64,000 bases of DNA, taken from assembly GCA_050305635.1 (NCBI GenBank), contig JBNLFS010000092.1, forward strand, positions 1 to 64,000, given 5' to 3'. The notes under the pieces were generated by a model. That model was not told the DNA's origin. It saw only the letters and a list, made by a program, of their open reading frames with translations, and searched no databases. Shown one piece after another: positions 9,543 through 18,248 of the stretch (within the stretch, counting starts at the first letter, position 1; each line of letters starts with the position of its first letter). The DNA is from Thiodiazotropha sp050305635 (GTDB lineage: Bacteria; Pseudomonadota; Gammaproteobacteria; Chromatiales; Chromatiaceae). The position numbers were made by a program, and so were the translations under genes.

Positions 9543-9899
9543 ATGCGTCTGCTGTACCGCCTGTTGCTGTTGTGCGCGCTCCTGGTGATCAGTTACCTGG
9601 CGTTCACCCCCATCCAGTTCCCGGTCACGGCGAGTCTCAACGATAAGGTCTCGCATATTGCGGCTTTCCTGTGTCTCGCCCTGCTGGCCGACCTGGCCTG
9701 GCCGAAACGGGGGTGGATGCTGAACAAGTTCCTCCCACTGCTGGCCTACGGTCTGTTTATCGAAGCCGTCCAGGCATTCCTTCCATACCGGGAGTTCTCC
9801 CTCTGGGATCTGCTTGCGGACGCCATCGGCCTGAGCGTCTACGCATGGGCCTTGCCGTATCTACTGCGCCTTGACCTGTTCCGCTGGGCTCGTGATTGA
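9543..9899 (+). CDS. VanZ-like family membrane protein
   Basis: A small integral membrane protein of about 118 residues with four predicted hydrophobic helices. Conserved features of the VanZ-like superfamily are DKVSHIAAFLCLALL in helix 2, IEAVQAFLPYREFSLWDLLADAIG across helices 3-4, split here as IEAVQAFLPYREFSLWDLL and the following ADAIG. The function of these non-resistance homologues is unknown. I prefer ATG 9543 (MRLLYRLLLL) because the 18 preceding residues, from ATG 9489, look non-hydrophobic and unlike the family. Neither candidate has a good ribosome binding site. Confidence 0.75.
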   Translation: MRLLYRLLLLCALLVISYLAFTPIQFPVTASLNDKVSHIAAFLCLALLADLAWPKRGWMLNKFLPLLAYGLFIEAVQAFLPYREFSLWDLLADAIGLSVYAWALPYLLRLDLFRWARD

Positions 9900-10002
9900 C
9901 AAACCGGCCCCGAATCTCCATCCCGCAAGGTCGACGATTGGATTTTTCCTCACATTTAATATTGTCTATCATGGTGTGACTGCCCCTCAGCCATGAACCA
10001 TT

Positions 10003-12474
10003 ATGAGCGACATCAAACACAGCGCCTTCAAATATGACTTTCTGGGTACCGATCCGAAAGCCATCCAACGCTCCCTTTCGAATCACCTGGTCTACACCAT
10101 CGGCAAGGACCCGTTCACCGCCACCGACCATGACTGGATGATGGCCTTCAGCTACGTGGTGCGCGACCGCCTGATCGAACGCTGGATGGAGACCCAGCGC
10201 AGCTACTACAAGCACGACGCCAAGCGGGTCTACTACCTGTCGATGGAGTTTCTGATCGGTCGCAGCCTGATCAACAGCCTGCTCAACATGGAGATCAAGG
10301 ATGCCAGCACCGAGGCGCTGCATAAACTGGGCATAGAGCTGGAGCGTCTGCGCAACCTGGAACACGATGCAGCCCTCGGTAACGGAGGTCTGGGCAGGCT
10401 CGCCGCCTGTTTCCTCGACTCCATGGCGAGTCTGAATATTCCGGGTTACGGCTACGGCATCCGTTTCGAATACGGCATGTTTCGCCAGATGATCGAAAAC
10501 GGCCAACAGGTGGAGAAACCCGAAAACTGGCTGATTCACCAGAATCCCTGGGAGTTCGCCCGCCCCGAGGTCTCCTACCGGATCCGCTTCGGAGGGCGGG
10601 TCATGGAGTATCAGGATTCCACCGGCCGCCGTCACTTCGACTGGATCGACGGCGATACCGTGATCGCCCAGGCCTACGACACACCGATCCCCGGCTTTCA
10701 CAACGACACCGTGAACAACCTCAGGCTGTGGAGCGCCAAGGCCTACGAGGACTTCGACCTCAACCAGTTCAACCAGGGTGAATACACCGAGGCCGTGGTG
10801 CACAAGACCCTGTCCGAAAACATCTCCAAGGTGCTCTACCCGAACGACAGCAGCACCATGAACAAAGTCTTGCGTCTGAAGCAGCAGTACTTTTTCGTCG
10901 CCGCATCGCTCAAAGACATCCTGCGGCGCTTCTTCACCGACCACGACAACCTGCGGGAACTGCCGGACAAGGTTGCCATCCAGCTCAACGACACCCATCC
11001 GGCGATCGCCATCCCCGAGATGATGCGCCTGCTGATGGACAAGCATCAGCTGGAGTGGCAACCCGCCTGGGAGATCACCACCAAGGTATTCTCCTACACC
11101 AACCACACCCTGCTGCCCGAGGCGCTGGAGACCTGGCCGGTGACGATCTTCGAGGAGATGCTGCCCCGCCACCTGCAGCTGATCCTGGAGATCAATCGAC
11201 GCTTTCTGCTGATGCTGGGGCATCTGCATCCGGGGGACATGGACATCCTGCGGCGTCTCTCGATCATCGACGAATCCAACGGACGGCGGATCCGCATGGC
11301 TCATCTGGCCATCGTCGGCAGTCACAAGGTCAACGGTGTTTCCGCGTTGCACAGTGAACTGCTGCGCAGCGCAACGTTCCGGGATTTCAACGATTTCTAC
11401 CCCGACAAGATCGTCAACATCACCAACGGCATCACCCCCAGGCGCTGGCTCTATCAGTCCAACCCAGGGCTTTCATCACTCATCTGCGAAGCCATCGGCT
11501 CGGACTGGATCCGGGATCTGAGCCATATCAAACAGCTCGAACAGATGGCGGACGATGCACTTTTCCAGCAGCGTTTCGCCCAAGTGAAGCGGGACAACAA
11601 GGTCATAATCACAGATCTTGTGGAGTACTATCTGGGCAAGCAGATCGATCCCGACACCCTGTTCGATGTACAGGTGAAACGCATTCATGAGTACAAGCGT
11701 CAGCTGCTCAACCTGCTCCGCACCATCGCCTTGTACAACCGCCTACTCGATGATCCCAAGTGCAATTTCGTACCCCGCACCATCCTCTTCGGCGGCAAGG
11801 CGGCACCCGGGTACACCATGGCCAAGCTGATCATCCGTCTGATCAATGACGTGGCCGACGTCATCGACAACGACCCAGCGGTCAACGATCGTCTGAAGAT
11901 CATCTTCATCCCCAACTACGACGTCACCACCGCATCCGACATCATCCCCGCGGCGGAACTTTCCCAACAGATCTCCACCGCCGGGATGGAAGCCTCCGGC
12001 ACGGGCAACATGAAACTCGCCCTCAACGGCGCCTTGACCATAGGCACCATGGACGGGGCCAATGTGGAGATGCGAGAACATATCGGGGCGGAGAACTTTT
12101 TCCTCTTCGGCATGACCACCGATGAGGTCGAGCGACTCAACCGTCAGGGGTACAACCCCAGGCGGGTCTACGAATCCAATCCGGTGCTGCGCCGGGTGAT
12201 CGACATGATCGCCAACGGCTTCTTCTCTCCGGAGGAACCCGGCCGTTACCGGATGATCACCGACAACCTGCTGAATTCGGATCACTTCAAGATCCTCGCG
12301 GATTTCGACTCCTACCTGACCACCAGCGACGAGGCGGACCGGGCCTACCAGAACCCTGCTCAGTGGAACCGCATGGCGATTCTCAACACCGCTCGCATGG
12401 GCTACTTCTCCAGTGACCGCACGATCAGTGAATATGCTCACAAGATCTGGCGGGTGAGTCCCGTTCTGCGCTGA
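10003..12474 (+). CDS. glgP: Glycogen/starch/maltodextrin phosphorylase
   Basis: Releases glucose-1-phosphate from the non-reducing ends of alpha-1,4-glucans. The 823-residue length fits family GT35. Typical blocks are YLSMEFLIGRSL, ALGNGGLGRLAACFLDS, GYGYGIRFEYGMF, QLNDTHPAIAIPEM and KVNGVSALHSELL. The pyridoxal phosphate lysine is Lys671 in ASGTGNMKLALNGAL. It appears to be a single-gene unit; no glycogen synthase or branching enzyme is adjacent. Presence of storage-glucan breakdown suggests the cell stores glycogen. Confidence 0.96.
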   Translation: MSDIKHSAFKYDFLGTDPKAIQRSLSNHLVYTIGKDPFTATDHDWMMAFSYVVRDRLIERWMETQRSYYKHDAKRVYYLSMEFLIGRSLINSLLNMEIKDASTEALHKLGIELERLRNLEHDAALGNGGLGRLAACFLDSMASLNIPGYGYGIRFEYGMFRQMIENGQQVEKPENWLIHQNPWEFARPEVSYRIRFGGRVMEYQDSTGRRHFDWIDGDTVIAQAYDTPIPGFHNDTVNNLRLWSAKAYEDFDLNQFNQGEYTEAVVHKTLSENISKVLYPNDSSTMNKVLRLKQQYFFVAASLKDILRRFFTDHDNLRELPDKVAIQLNDTHPAIAIPEMMRLLMDKHQLEWQPAWEITTKVFSYTNHTLLPEALETWPVTIFEEMLPRHLQLILEINRRFLLMLGHLHPGDMDILRRLSIIDESNGRRIRMAHLAIVGSHKVNGVSALHSELLRSATFRDFNDFYPDKIVNITNGITPRRWLYQSNPGLSSLICEAIGSDWIRDLSHIKQLEQMADDALFQQRFAQVKRDNKVIITDLVEYYLGKQIDPDTLFDVQVKRIHEYKRQLLNLLRTIALYNRLLDDPKCNFVPRTILFGGKAAPGYTMAKLIIRLINDVADVIDNDPAVNDRLKIIFIPNYDVTTASDIIPAAELSQQISTAGMEASGTGNMKLALNGALTIGTMDGANVEMREHIGAENFFLFGMTTDEVERLNRQGYNPRRVYESNPVLRRVIDMIANGFFSPEEPGRYRMITDNLLNSDHFKILADFDSYLTTSDEADRAYQNPAQWNRMAILNTARMGYFSSDRTISEYAHKIWRVSPVLR

Positions 12475-12536
12475 ATCTCCAGCACCCTTCCGCTTGGCGA
12501 TTCGCCGTCCCGGTATGCAAAAGACTTTTTCACCCG

Positions 12537-12559
12537 TTTCCACGCAGAGCGTGGGAGCG
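12537..12559. repeat. Single copy of the CCCACGCNNNGCGTGGG palindromic repeat
   Basis: TTTCCACGCAGAGCGTGGGA, a variant of the palindrome found in pairs at 27833-27938, 33318-33426 and 46213-46325. It lies in the 415-bp space between glgP and the cytochrome gene, which otherwise shows only the operator-like palindrome at 12827. Confidence 0.7.
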
Positions 12560-12826
12560 GGCGCAAAAGCAAAACAAACCGCAGATCGATGCAATCAGAC
12601 TCCGATTCCCATAAAAATACATCGCCACAACTAATAACCTTAAATTCCTATGGGTTTAAGCCCCCCTTAAGATAGCTCTGTTCGAATACATGACCAGCGC
12701 TCCAGCGGTCGGCGAACGGATCTGATCTTTCCCCGTACAGGACTCAAAAACGCGGCAGGCTCGTCTGCCTCGCTTTGAGCATCGGAATCCAATATCGATA
12801 GATTCAAGTGTCCGCCCGAGAATTTG

Positions 12827-12842
12827 TGGGATAATTATCCCA
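12827..12842. promoter_or_regulatory. Operator-like perfect palindrome upstream of the multiheme cytochrome
   Basis: A perfect 16-bp palindrome, TGGGATAATTATCCCA, centred 55 bp before the cytochrome start codon. It contains GATAAT, a possible -10 element, although no convincing -35 sits 17 bp upstream. Its position and symmetry suit a dimeric regulator that controls the cytochrome gene. The regulator is unknown. Confidence 0.45.
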
Positions 12843-12889
12843 TACTGATCCGAGAGCAACCCATACCAACCCACTAAGGAAGCAGGATC

Positions 12890-14707
12890 ATGATCCATCG
12901 ACTCACCTGGCTGACACTACTGATACTGAGCTTAACCCTACTTGCCTGCGGTGGCGGCGGCAGCAGTGGTGATAATGAATACAGCGGCGGTTATGAGGAC
13001 GGCGGGAGCCAGGATGAAGATGGTGACGATGACGATGGTAATGAAGATGACGATGGCGGCGTAACGGATGTTCCCGTCACCCCCACCCCGGGTACTTCAG
13101 GCACCCACCAGGTCCTCGCCTTCAATGATCTGGGTATGCATTGTGCGGACCTGGACTATTCCACCTTCGTCATCCTGCCGCCCTTCAATGTCGTGCACAG
13201 TCAGGTCATTGAACGGGGTGCCACACCCAAACTGCTCGATAGCACCCAGGCCAGCGTCAGTTACCAGGCCACGGTCGACACCTCGGGATCCATTACGAGC
13301 ACCAGTCAAAACCTGCCCGGAAGCGTCAACAAGAGCAATTTCTGGAGTATCAACCCCGATACCGGTAATCGCTACGTCTACGATCTGTTCGGCCTGAATC
13401 CCGTACCGGACGAGGGCCTGATGTTCGGCCAAGCCATGCCGGGCATCAGCGCCCCCTACACAGCCAACGAACCACAGGCGTTCAACGACTTCGACAACAG
13501 CAAGTCCTGGTTCAGCGCCCATGGCATTCCGGTGCTGCCGATCGATGACTTCGGCGAACTTAATGCCTATCCGCTGATGCGGGTGGAAGCCAGCGATGCC
13601 TCCAGCGGAAACTCTCTGGCCAGCCTCGACGTGGTTCTACCGGTCGCCTCCGAAGCGGATTGTCAAAACTGTCATGCCGCGGGTGAGATGGCCGCCCCTG
13701 TCAGCAGCAGCATACCCTTTGTACTCCCGGACGACATCACAGACGCCAACTCCGTACTGCAGGCGGCGAAAGAGAACATCCTGCTACTCCATGATGCGCG
13801 CCACGGCACTCAACTCGTGGCCAGCAAGCCCGTTCTTTGCGCCTCCTGCCACTACTCCGCAGCCCTGGACCTGACCGGTTCGGGACCGAATGCGTCCCAG
13901 CAGACCCACGACACCATGTCGCAAGTCATGCACGGTTATCATGGGCAACTTACCGACCCATCCAATCAGCCGGTGTTCCCCAGCCAGGGGAGCCTGGAGG
14001 AGACCTGCTATCAGTGCCACCCGGGTAAAAGGACAAAATGCCTGCGGGGCGCCATGGGCGGCGCCGGCATTGTCTGCCAGGACTGCCACGGCAGTATGCT
14101 TGCGGTGGGACAAAAGAGTCGCCAAGCATGGATTGACGAACCCCGATGCCAATCCTGCCACACCGGAGACGCCACCAACCACTTGGGCACCACATTGCGC
14201 ATGTCGCAAGCCTGGGACGGTCAGATCGACAACCCAACGCCTCGCACAGCGACCAATACGCGGTTTGCCGAAAACGATGACACGCTCTACCGCAACAGTC
14301 AGGGCCACGGTGGCGTTGCCTGCGAAGGGTGCCACGGTTCAACCCATGCAATCTGGCCGAACGCCAATTCCCAATCCAACGACAATGTCGCGGCCACCCA
14401 GCTGCAGGGCCATGCCGGCACCCTCAGCGACTGCAGCGTCTGTCATACCAGCCTGCCCCTGACCCTGGACGGACCGCATGGCATGCACAACGTCAACAGC
14501 AGCTCATGGAACCTGAACCACAGCCGTTACTACCGAAACAACTCGAACGCCTGCCGGAGTTGTCACGGCCAGAATCTGGAAGGTACAGCCCTGTCCCGCG
14601 CCGCCGCGGATCGGGACTATCTCAGTGACGACGACGGTAACCGGACCCTCCATGTCGCGAAAGGCACCCCGGTGAGCTGCAACATGTGCCATCGCTCACC
14701 CGGCTGA
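12890..14707 (+). CDS. Nine-heme c-type cytochrome lipoprotein
   Basis: A 605-residue exported lipoprotein. The signal peptide ends in the lipobox LLAC (Cys at about 20), followed by a Gly/Ser stretch and an Asp/Glu/Gly-rich linker to about residue 60. An uncharacterised domain without heme motifs covers about 70-250. Nine CXXCH heme sites begin at residues 258, 317, 373, 396, 420, 478, 515, 555 and 597; the last ends four residues from the C-terminus. This points to an electron-transfer protein anchored in the outer membrane or periplasmic face. Redox partners are not visible nearby. A perfect palindrome lies upstream. I cannot assign it to a named family. Confidence 0.85.
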   Translation: MIHRLTWLTLLILSLTLLACGGGGSSGDNEYSGGYEDGGSQDEDGDDDDGNEDDDGGVTDVPVTPTPGTSGTHQVLAFNDLGMHCADLDYSTFVILPPFNVVHSQVIERGATPKLLDSTQASVSYQATVDTSGSITSTSQNLPGSVNKSNFWSINPDTGNRYVYDLFGLNPVPDEGLMFGQAMPGISAPYTANEPQAFNDFDNSKSWFSAHGIPVLPIDDFGELNAYPLMRVEASDASSGNSLASLDVVLPVASEADCQNCHAAGEMAAPVSSSIPFVLPDDITDANSVLQAAKENILLLHDARHGTQLVASKPVLCASCHYSAALDLTGSGPNASQQTHDTMSQVMHGYHGQLTDPSNQPVFPSQGSLEETCYQCHPGKRTKCLRGAMGGAGIVCQDCHGSMLAVGQKSRQAWIDEPRCQSCHTGDATNHLGTTLRMSQAWDGQIDNPTPRTATNTRFAENDDTLYRNSQGHGGVACEGCHGSTHAIWPNANSQSNDNVAATQLQGHAGTLSDCSVCHTSLPLTLDGPHGMHNVNSSSWNLNHSRYYRNNSNACRSCHGQNLEGTALSRAAADRDYLSDDDGNRTLHVAKGTPVSCNMCHRSPG

Positions 14708-14717
14708 GGAGCGTCTT

Positions 14718-14810
14718 CCCGGGTTGCGCGTTGCTCCACCCGGGCTACAGGTTCGGTGAACCCGCTCGATCACTACCGTGTAGCCCGGGTGCAGCGCAGC
14801 GGAACCCGGG
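14718..14810. repeat. Inverted pair of the GTAGCCCGGGTGCAGC repeat
   Basis: Two oppositely oriented ~31-bp copies (14718-14748 and 14780-14810) of a repeat beginning GTAGCCCGGGTGC and ending GGAACCCGGG, separated by 31 bp. The pair can form a long hairpin between the convergent cytochrome and ptsP genes and may help terminate both. Single copies occur at 27784, 33573 and 46553. Confidence 0.75.
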
Positions 14811-14843
14811 ATCGGGCCGTGTGAGTAGAATTTCAATAATCTG

Positions 14844-16577
14844 CTAAAGGAAAGTCTGCTCGAACAGGCCTTCTTCATCCGTATTGTGCAGACGATCGAG
14901 AAACCCCCGGGTTTTCTCCCTGAGATCCGCCAGACTGCTCTGGCGCACCAGCTCACGGATTTCGAGCAGCGCGCTGGGCTGCATGCTCAGCTCCCGCAGC
15001 CCCATGCCCAGCAGCAGCCGGATATAGCGGGGATCACCCGCCATCTCACCGCACATGCTGACCGGGATCCCCGCTTCCTGGGCCGCATCGATGGTCATCT
15101 GGATCAGAGACAACACCGAGGGATGCAGGGGATCGAAGAGGAAGTTGACCTCTTCGTCCATGCGATCCACCGCCAGGGTGTACTGAATCAGATCGTTGGT
15201 GCCGATGGAGAGAAAATCCAGATGCCGGGCGAAGCTGCGGGCCGCCAGCGCCGCTGCGGGCACCTCGACCATGCCCCCCACGGGGATCTTGGGATCGTAG
15301 GCCAGCCCCTCGTTGCACAGGTCCTGTTTGGTCCGCTCGATGATATGCAATACCTGCCGGAGCTCCTGGATGCTCGACAGCATGGGGATCATGACCCGCA
15401 CCGGACCCTCCGCGGAGGCCCTCAGGATCGCCCGCAGCTGAGGTACGAACAGATCCGGCTCCTTCAGACACAGGCGGATGGCGCGCAGTCCCAGGGCCGG
15501 GTTGATCGAGGGCATGCAACCCTGATCGGCAATCGTCCCGGTGGTCTTGTCCACCCCCAGGTCCAGGGTACGAATGGTGATCGGTATGCCGTCCAGCCCC
15601 GCAACCGCGGAGCGGTAGGCCTCCAACTGCTCCTCCTCACTGGGGGGCAGGGCGCGGTTCATATACAGGAACTCGGTACGGAAAAGCCCAACCCCATCGG
15701 CGCGGTTGCGCAGGGTGATGCCGATATCTTCCGGTAGCTCGATGTTCGAATAGAGGATGATCCGCTCCCCGTCCGTGGTCAGCGCAGGCAGATCCACCTG
15801 ACGGCGCAGCTCCCGTTCCCGGCGCTTGCGCTCAGCGATACGCTGCTGGTAATAGTCGAGAATCCGCGGGGTGGGATCCGCCAGCACCACCCCCTGAGCG
15901 CCATCCACCACCAGCAGTTCCCCGTGGCGAAACAGGGAGGTGGCCTGGTGAATACCCACGACCGCGGGAATGCCGAGACTGCGGGCCAGGATTGCGGTGT
16001 GCGACAGGGGGCCGCCGAACTCCGTGACGAATGCCGCAACCCCCTGATTCTTCATCATGATGGTCTCCGCGGGCGTCAGATCCCGGGCCACCACCACGCG
16101 TCCCTTGAGGTCGCCCCGCTCCTCCGGGGTGCCACCGGCAAGCACGAACTGCAGCTGTCCCACCACGTGATTGATATCGTCCTTGCGGGTGCGCAGGTAG
16201 GGATCGTCCATCTCATCGAAGATCCGCACCAACTCATCCCGGCGCACCTGCAGCGCCCACTCCGCGCTATAACATTCATCCCGTATGAGGCTGATGGCGG
16301 CCTGACTGATGGCATTATCCTCGAGCATCAGCAGATGGGTATCGATGAATTCACTGATGTCCTGTGCGGTATCGGCGGGAATCTGATCGCGCACCGCGCG
16401 CAGATGCTGAGTGGTGGCGATCAGCGCCTCTTCGAAACGCTGCACCTCGTCATCGATCCCGTCCCGGCTGATCTCCCGGAAATTGATCTCGGGAACCCCC
16501 TGTTGCATCAGGTAGGCTTCACCGATCGCCACCTCACGGCTGGTATTGATACCGATTCCCTGACAGGAAAGGGTCAT
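14844..16577 (-). CDS. ptsI: Phosphoenolpyruvate-protein phosphotransferase (PTS enzyme I)
   Basis: Takes phosphate from PEP and passes it to HPr. It has 577 residues, the length of a standard enzyme I without a GAF domain. The phosphohistidine is His193 in GGPLSHTAILARS. The PEP-binding TIM barrel carries GVGLFRTEFLYMNR, FLSIGTNDLIQYTLAVDR and the catalytic Cys in SMCGEMAGD. The start overlaps the ptsH stop by four bases. It ends the run of regulatory PTS genes here; no sugar-specific EIIB or EIIC accompanies them, so its role is probably regulatory. The end of this gene faces the cytochrome gene. Confidence 0.95.
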   Translation of the reverse strand: MTLSCQGIGINTSREVAIGEAYLMQQGVPEINFREISRDGIDDEVQRFEEALIATTQHLRAVRDQIPADTAQDISEFIDTHLLMLEDNAISQAAISLIRDECYSAEWALQVRRDELVRIFDEMDDPYLRTRKDDINHVVGQLQFVLAGGTPEERGDLKGRVVVARDLTPAETIMMKNQGVAAFVTEFGGPLSHTAILARSLGIPAVVGIHQATSLFRHGELLVVDGAQGVVLADPTPRILDYYQQRIAERKRRERELRRQVDLPALTTDGERIILYSNIELPEDIGITLRNRADGVGLFRTEFLYMNRALPPSEEEQLEAYRSAVAGLDGIPITIRTLDLGVDKTTGTIADQGCMPSINPALGLRAIRLCLKEPDLFVPQLRAILRASAEGPVRVMIPMLSSIQELRQVLHIIERTKQDLCNEGLAYDPKIPVGGMVEVPAAALAARSFARHLDFLSIGTNDLIQYTLAVDRMDEEVNFLFDPLHPSVLSLIQMTIDAAQEAGIPVSMCGEMAGDPRYIRLLLGMGLRELSMQPSALLEIRELVRQSSLADLREKTRGFLDRLHNTDEEGLFEQTFL

Positions 16578-16843
16578 TGCTCCTCCCCGAATTTGTTGTT
16601 GATCAGCCGTTCCAACGCCTCCATGGCCTGTTGCTCATCGGAGCCGTCCACTTCGAGTTTCAGCAGGGAGCCTTTGTTCGCCGCCAGCATCATGACGCCC
16701 ATGATGCTCTTACCATTCACCCGTTGCCCGTTCCGATAGAGGGACACATCACTGCTGAAACCACTGGCGCAACTCACCAGCTTGGCCGCCGCACGGGCAT
16801 GCAATCCGAGTTTATTGATGATTTCGATCTCTTTTTCCAGCAT
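16574..16843 (-). CDS. ptsH: Phosphocarrier protein HPr
   Basis: An 89-residue HPr. The enzyme I phosphorylation site is His15 in NKLGLHARAA. The HPr-kinase target Ser46 is present in NGKSIMGVMML, which fits the hprK gene about 1.4 kb upstream in the same run. It lies 9 bp after the mannose-type EIIA gene and overlaps ptsI by four bases, so the three are cotranscribed. It could equally be called NPr, as gammaproteobacterial homologues in this location feed the nitrogen PTS, but the presence of Ser46 with HprK favours a dual-phosphorylation HPr. Confidence 0.95.
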   Translation of the reverse strand: MLEKEIEIINKLGLHARAAAKLVSCASGFSSDVSLYRNGQRVNGKSIMGVMMLAANKGSLLKLEVDGSDEQQAMEALERLINNKFGEEQ

Positions 16844-16852
16844 GGTATTTCT

Positions 16853-17254
16853 TTATTTGATCACCCGCTCACAGCAATGGATGCCTTCACGACCGCCACT
16901 GACCGCCTTTTCGGTCATGGCGTTGAGATCCAGCGCGGGATAGTTGAGGGTTCGGATCAGCATGGGCAGATTGACCCCGGAGATCACGTTCACCCGTCCC
17001 TTCTTCGCCAATGAGAAGGCGATATTGCTCGGGGTGGAGCCATACATATCGGTAAACACCAGCACACCCTGCCCTTCGTCGAGCGTTTCGAGCAGACTGC
17101 GGGCCTCCATGCTGATCTGGTCCGGATTGCAGTCCACACCCACGGACAGGGTGCGTATCACCGGCAGCTCGGACCCCTCGAGCATCTTGCTGGCAGTCTC
17201 CAGCAGAGCTTCACCGATGCGGCTGTGGGTGATCAGCAGCAGACCGATACTCAT
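16853..17254 (-). CDS. PTS fructose/mannose-family EIIA component
   Basis: A 133-residue stand-alone EIIA of the mannose family. The phosphorylated His10 is in LLLITHSRIGEAL, and GVLVFTDMYGSTPSN is the conserved second block. Sugar transport needs EIIB, EIIC and EIID partners and none is seen in this window, so it probably works as a phosphorylation sensor within the regulatory PTS. Its start overlaps the rapZ stop by four bases (ATGA). Confidence 0.92.
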   Translation of the reverse strand: MSIGLLLITHSRIGEALLETASKMLEGSELPVIRTLSVGVDCNPDQISMEARSLLETLDEGQGVLVFTDMYGSTPSNIAFSLAKKGRVNVISGVNLPMLIRTLNYPALDLNAMTEKAVSGGREGIHCCERVIK

Positions 17255-18117
17255 GACAACTCGCGATGACGACTCATGACATGCATTCCCGCCGCTTGAA
17301 AATGGTTGGCCAACTCGGTGGTGATGTATACCGAACGATGCTGCCCACCGGTACAGCCGATGGCAATTGTGAGATAACTGCGCCCGTCCGCTTCGAACCG
17401 GGGGATCCAGCGGGACAGGAATTGAATCAGGTCAGAGAGCATATCCCGGGTTTCCTGATATCCCCCCAGATACTCGGCCACCGGTTTCTCCAGCCCGGTA
17501 TGGGGCCTCAGCTCGGGTTTCCAGTGAGGATTGGGCAGACATCGCACGTCGAAAAGAAAATCCACATCCCGTGGAATCCCGTGCTTGAAGCCGAAGGACT
17601 CGAAGAGGATCGAGACCTTTCCACCCTCGCCGCCGATCCGATTGCGGATCAGGTCCCGCAGTTCATGAAGATTGGTATGAGTGGTATCGATGCGCAGATC
17701 GGCCACTTCGTTCAGCGGGTCGAGTAATTCCCGCTCATGACGGATCGCCTCGCTCAACGAACGCAGGGGACTGGTCAGGGGGTGTTTGCGGCGAGTTTCA
17801 CTGAAGCGCTTGATCAGGGTATCGAGCTGGGCATCGAGGAACAGCATGTGGCAATCCAGCCCCCGCTGCCGGAACTGCATCACCATTTCAGGCAGCATGG
17901 GTATCTGGCTCGGCTGACTGCGGGCATCGATACCCACCGCGGTCTTCTGAAAAATGCTCTCCGGATTACCGTACAGATAGTCCGCCACCGATTCCAACAG
18001 GGAGACCGGAAGATTGTCGATACAGTAGTACCCCATATCCTCCAGGGTATGCAGCGCAATACTCTTGCCTGATCCGGACAACCCGGTGACGATCTGTAAC
18101 TTTATATCGTTCGCCAT
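17251..18117 (-). CDS. rapZ: RNase adapter / nucleotide-binding protein RapZ
   Basis: P-loop protein of 288 residues. The Walker A loop is GLSGSGKS at 12-19, and the conserved C-terminal block is CTGGQHRSVYITTEL. In E. coli RapZ binds the small RNA GlmZ and guides its cleavage, tuning amino-sugar synthesis. The location in a rpoN-ptsN-rapZ-ptsH cluster is conserved. A MITE-like repeat (18139-18248) separates it from hprK. It overlaps the downstream EIIA gene by four bases. Confidence 0.95.
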   Translation of the reverse strand: MANDIKLQIVTGLSGSGKSIALHTLEDMGYYCIDNLPVSLLESVADYLYGNPESIFQKTAVGIDARSQPSQIPMLPEMVMQFRQRGLDCHMLFLDAQLDTLIKRFSETRRKHPLTSPLRSLSEAIRHERELLDPLNEVADLRIDTTHTNLHELRDLIRNRIGGEGGKVSILFESFGFKHGIPRDVDFLFDVRCLPNPHWKPELRPHTGLEKPVAEYLGGYQETRDMLSDLIQFLSRWIPRFEADGRSYLTIAIGCTGGQHRSVYITTELANHFQAAGMHVMSRHRELS

Positions 18118-18138
18118 ATCCCGCCTGTAGTGTTGGCC

Positions 18139-18248
18139 GGCTGTTGAAACTCACCGCAAGCTGCTTATTTACTCCGGTAAAAATAGCGCCTATTCGGTGA
18201 ATTTCTCCTTGCCTCGTAGCGTCTGAGCGCATTTCAACAGCCTGCTAG
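18139..18248. mobile_element. MITE-like element between hprK and rapZ, copy 1
   Basis: About 110 bp flanked by imperfect inverted ends GGCTGTTGAAAC (18139) and TTTCAACAGCCTGCTAGC (to 18248). Read on the minus strand it starts TAGCAGGCTGTTGAAATG, followed by CGCTCAGACG. The same opening is found in the copy at 36127-36270. The TAG of the terminal repeat is the stop codon of hprK. There is no coding capacity, so any movement would need a transposase elsewhere. Confidence 0.75.
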
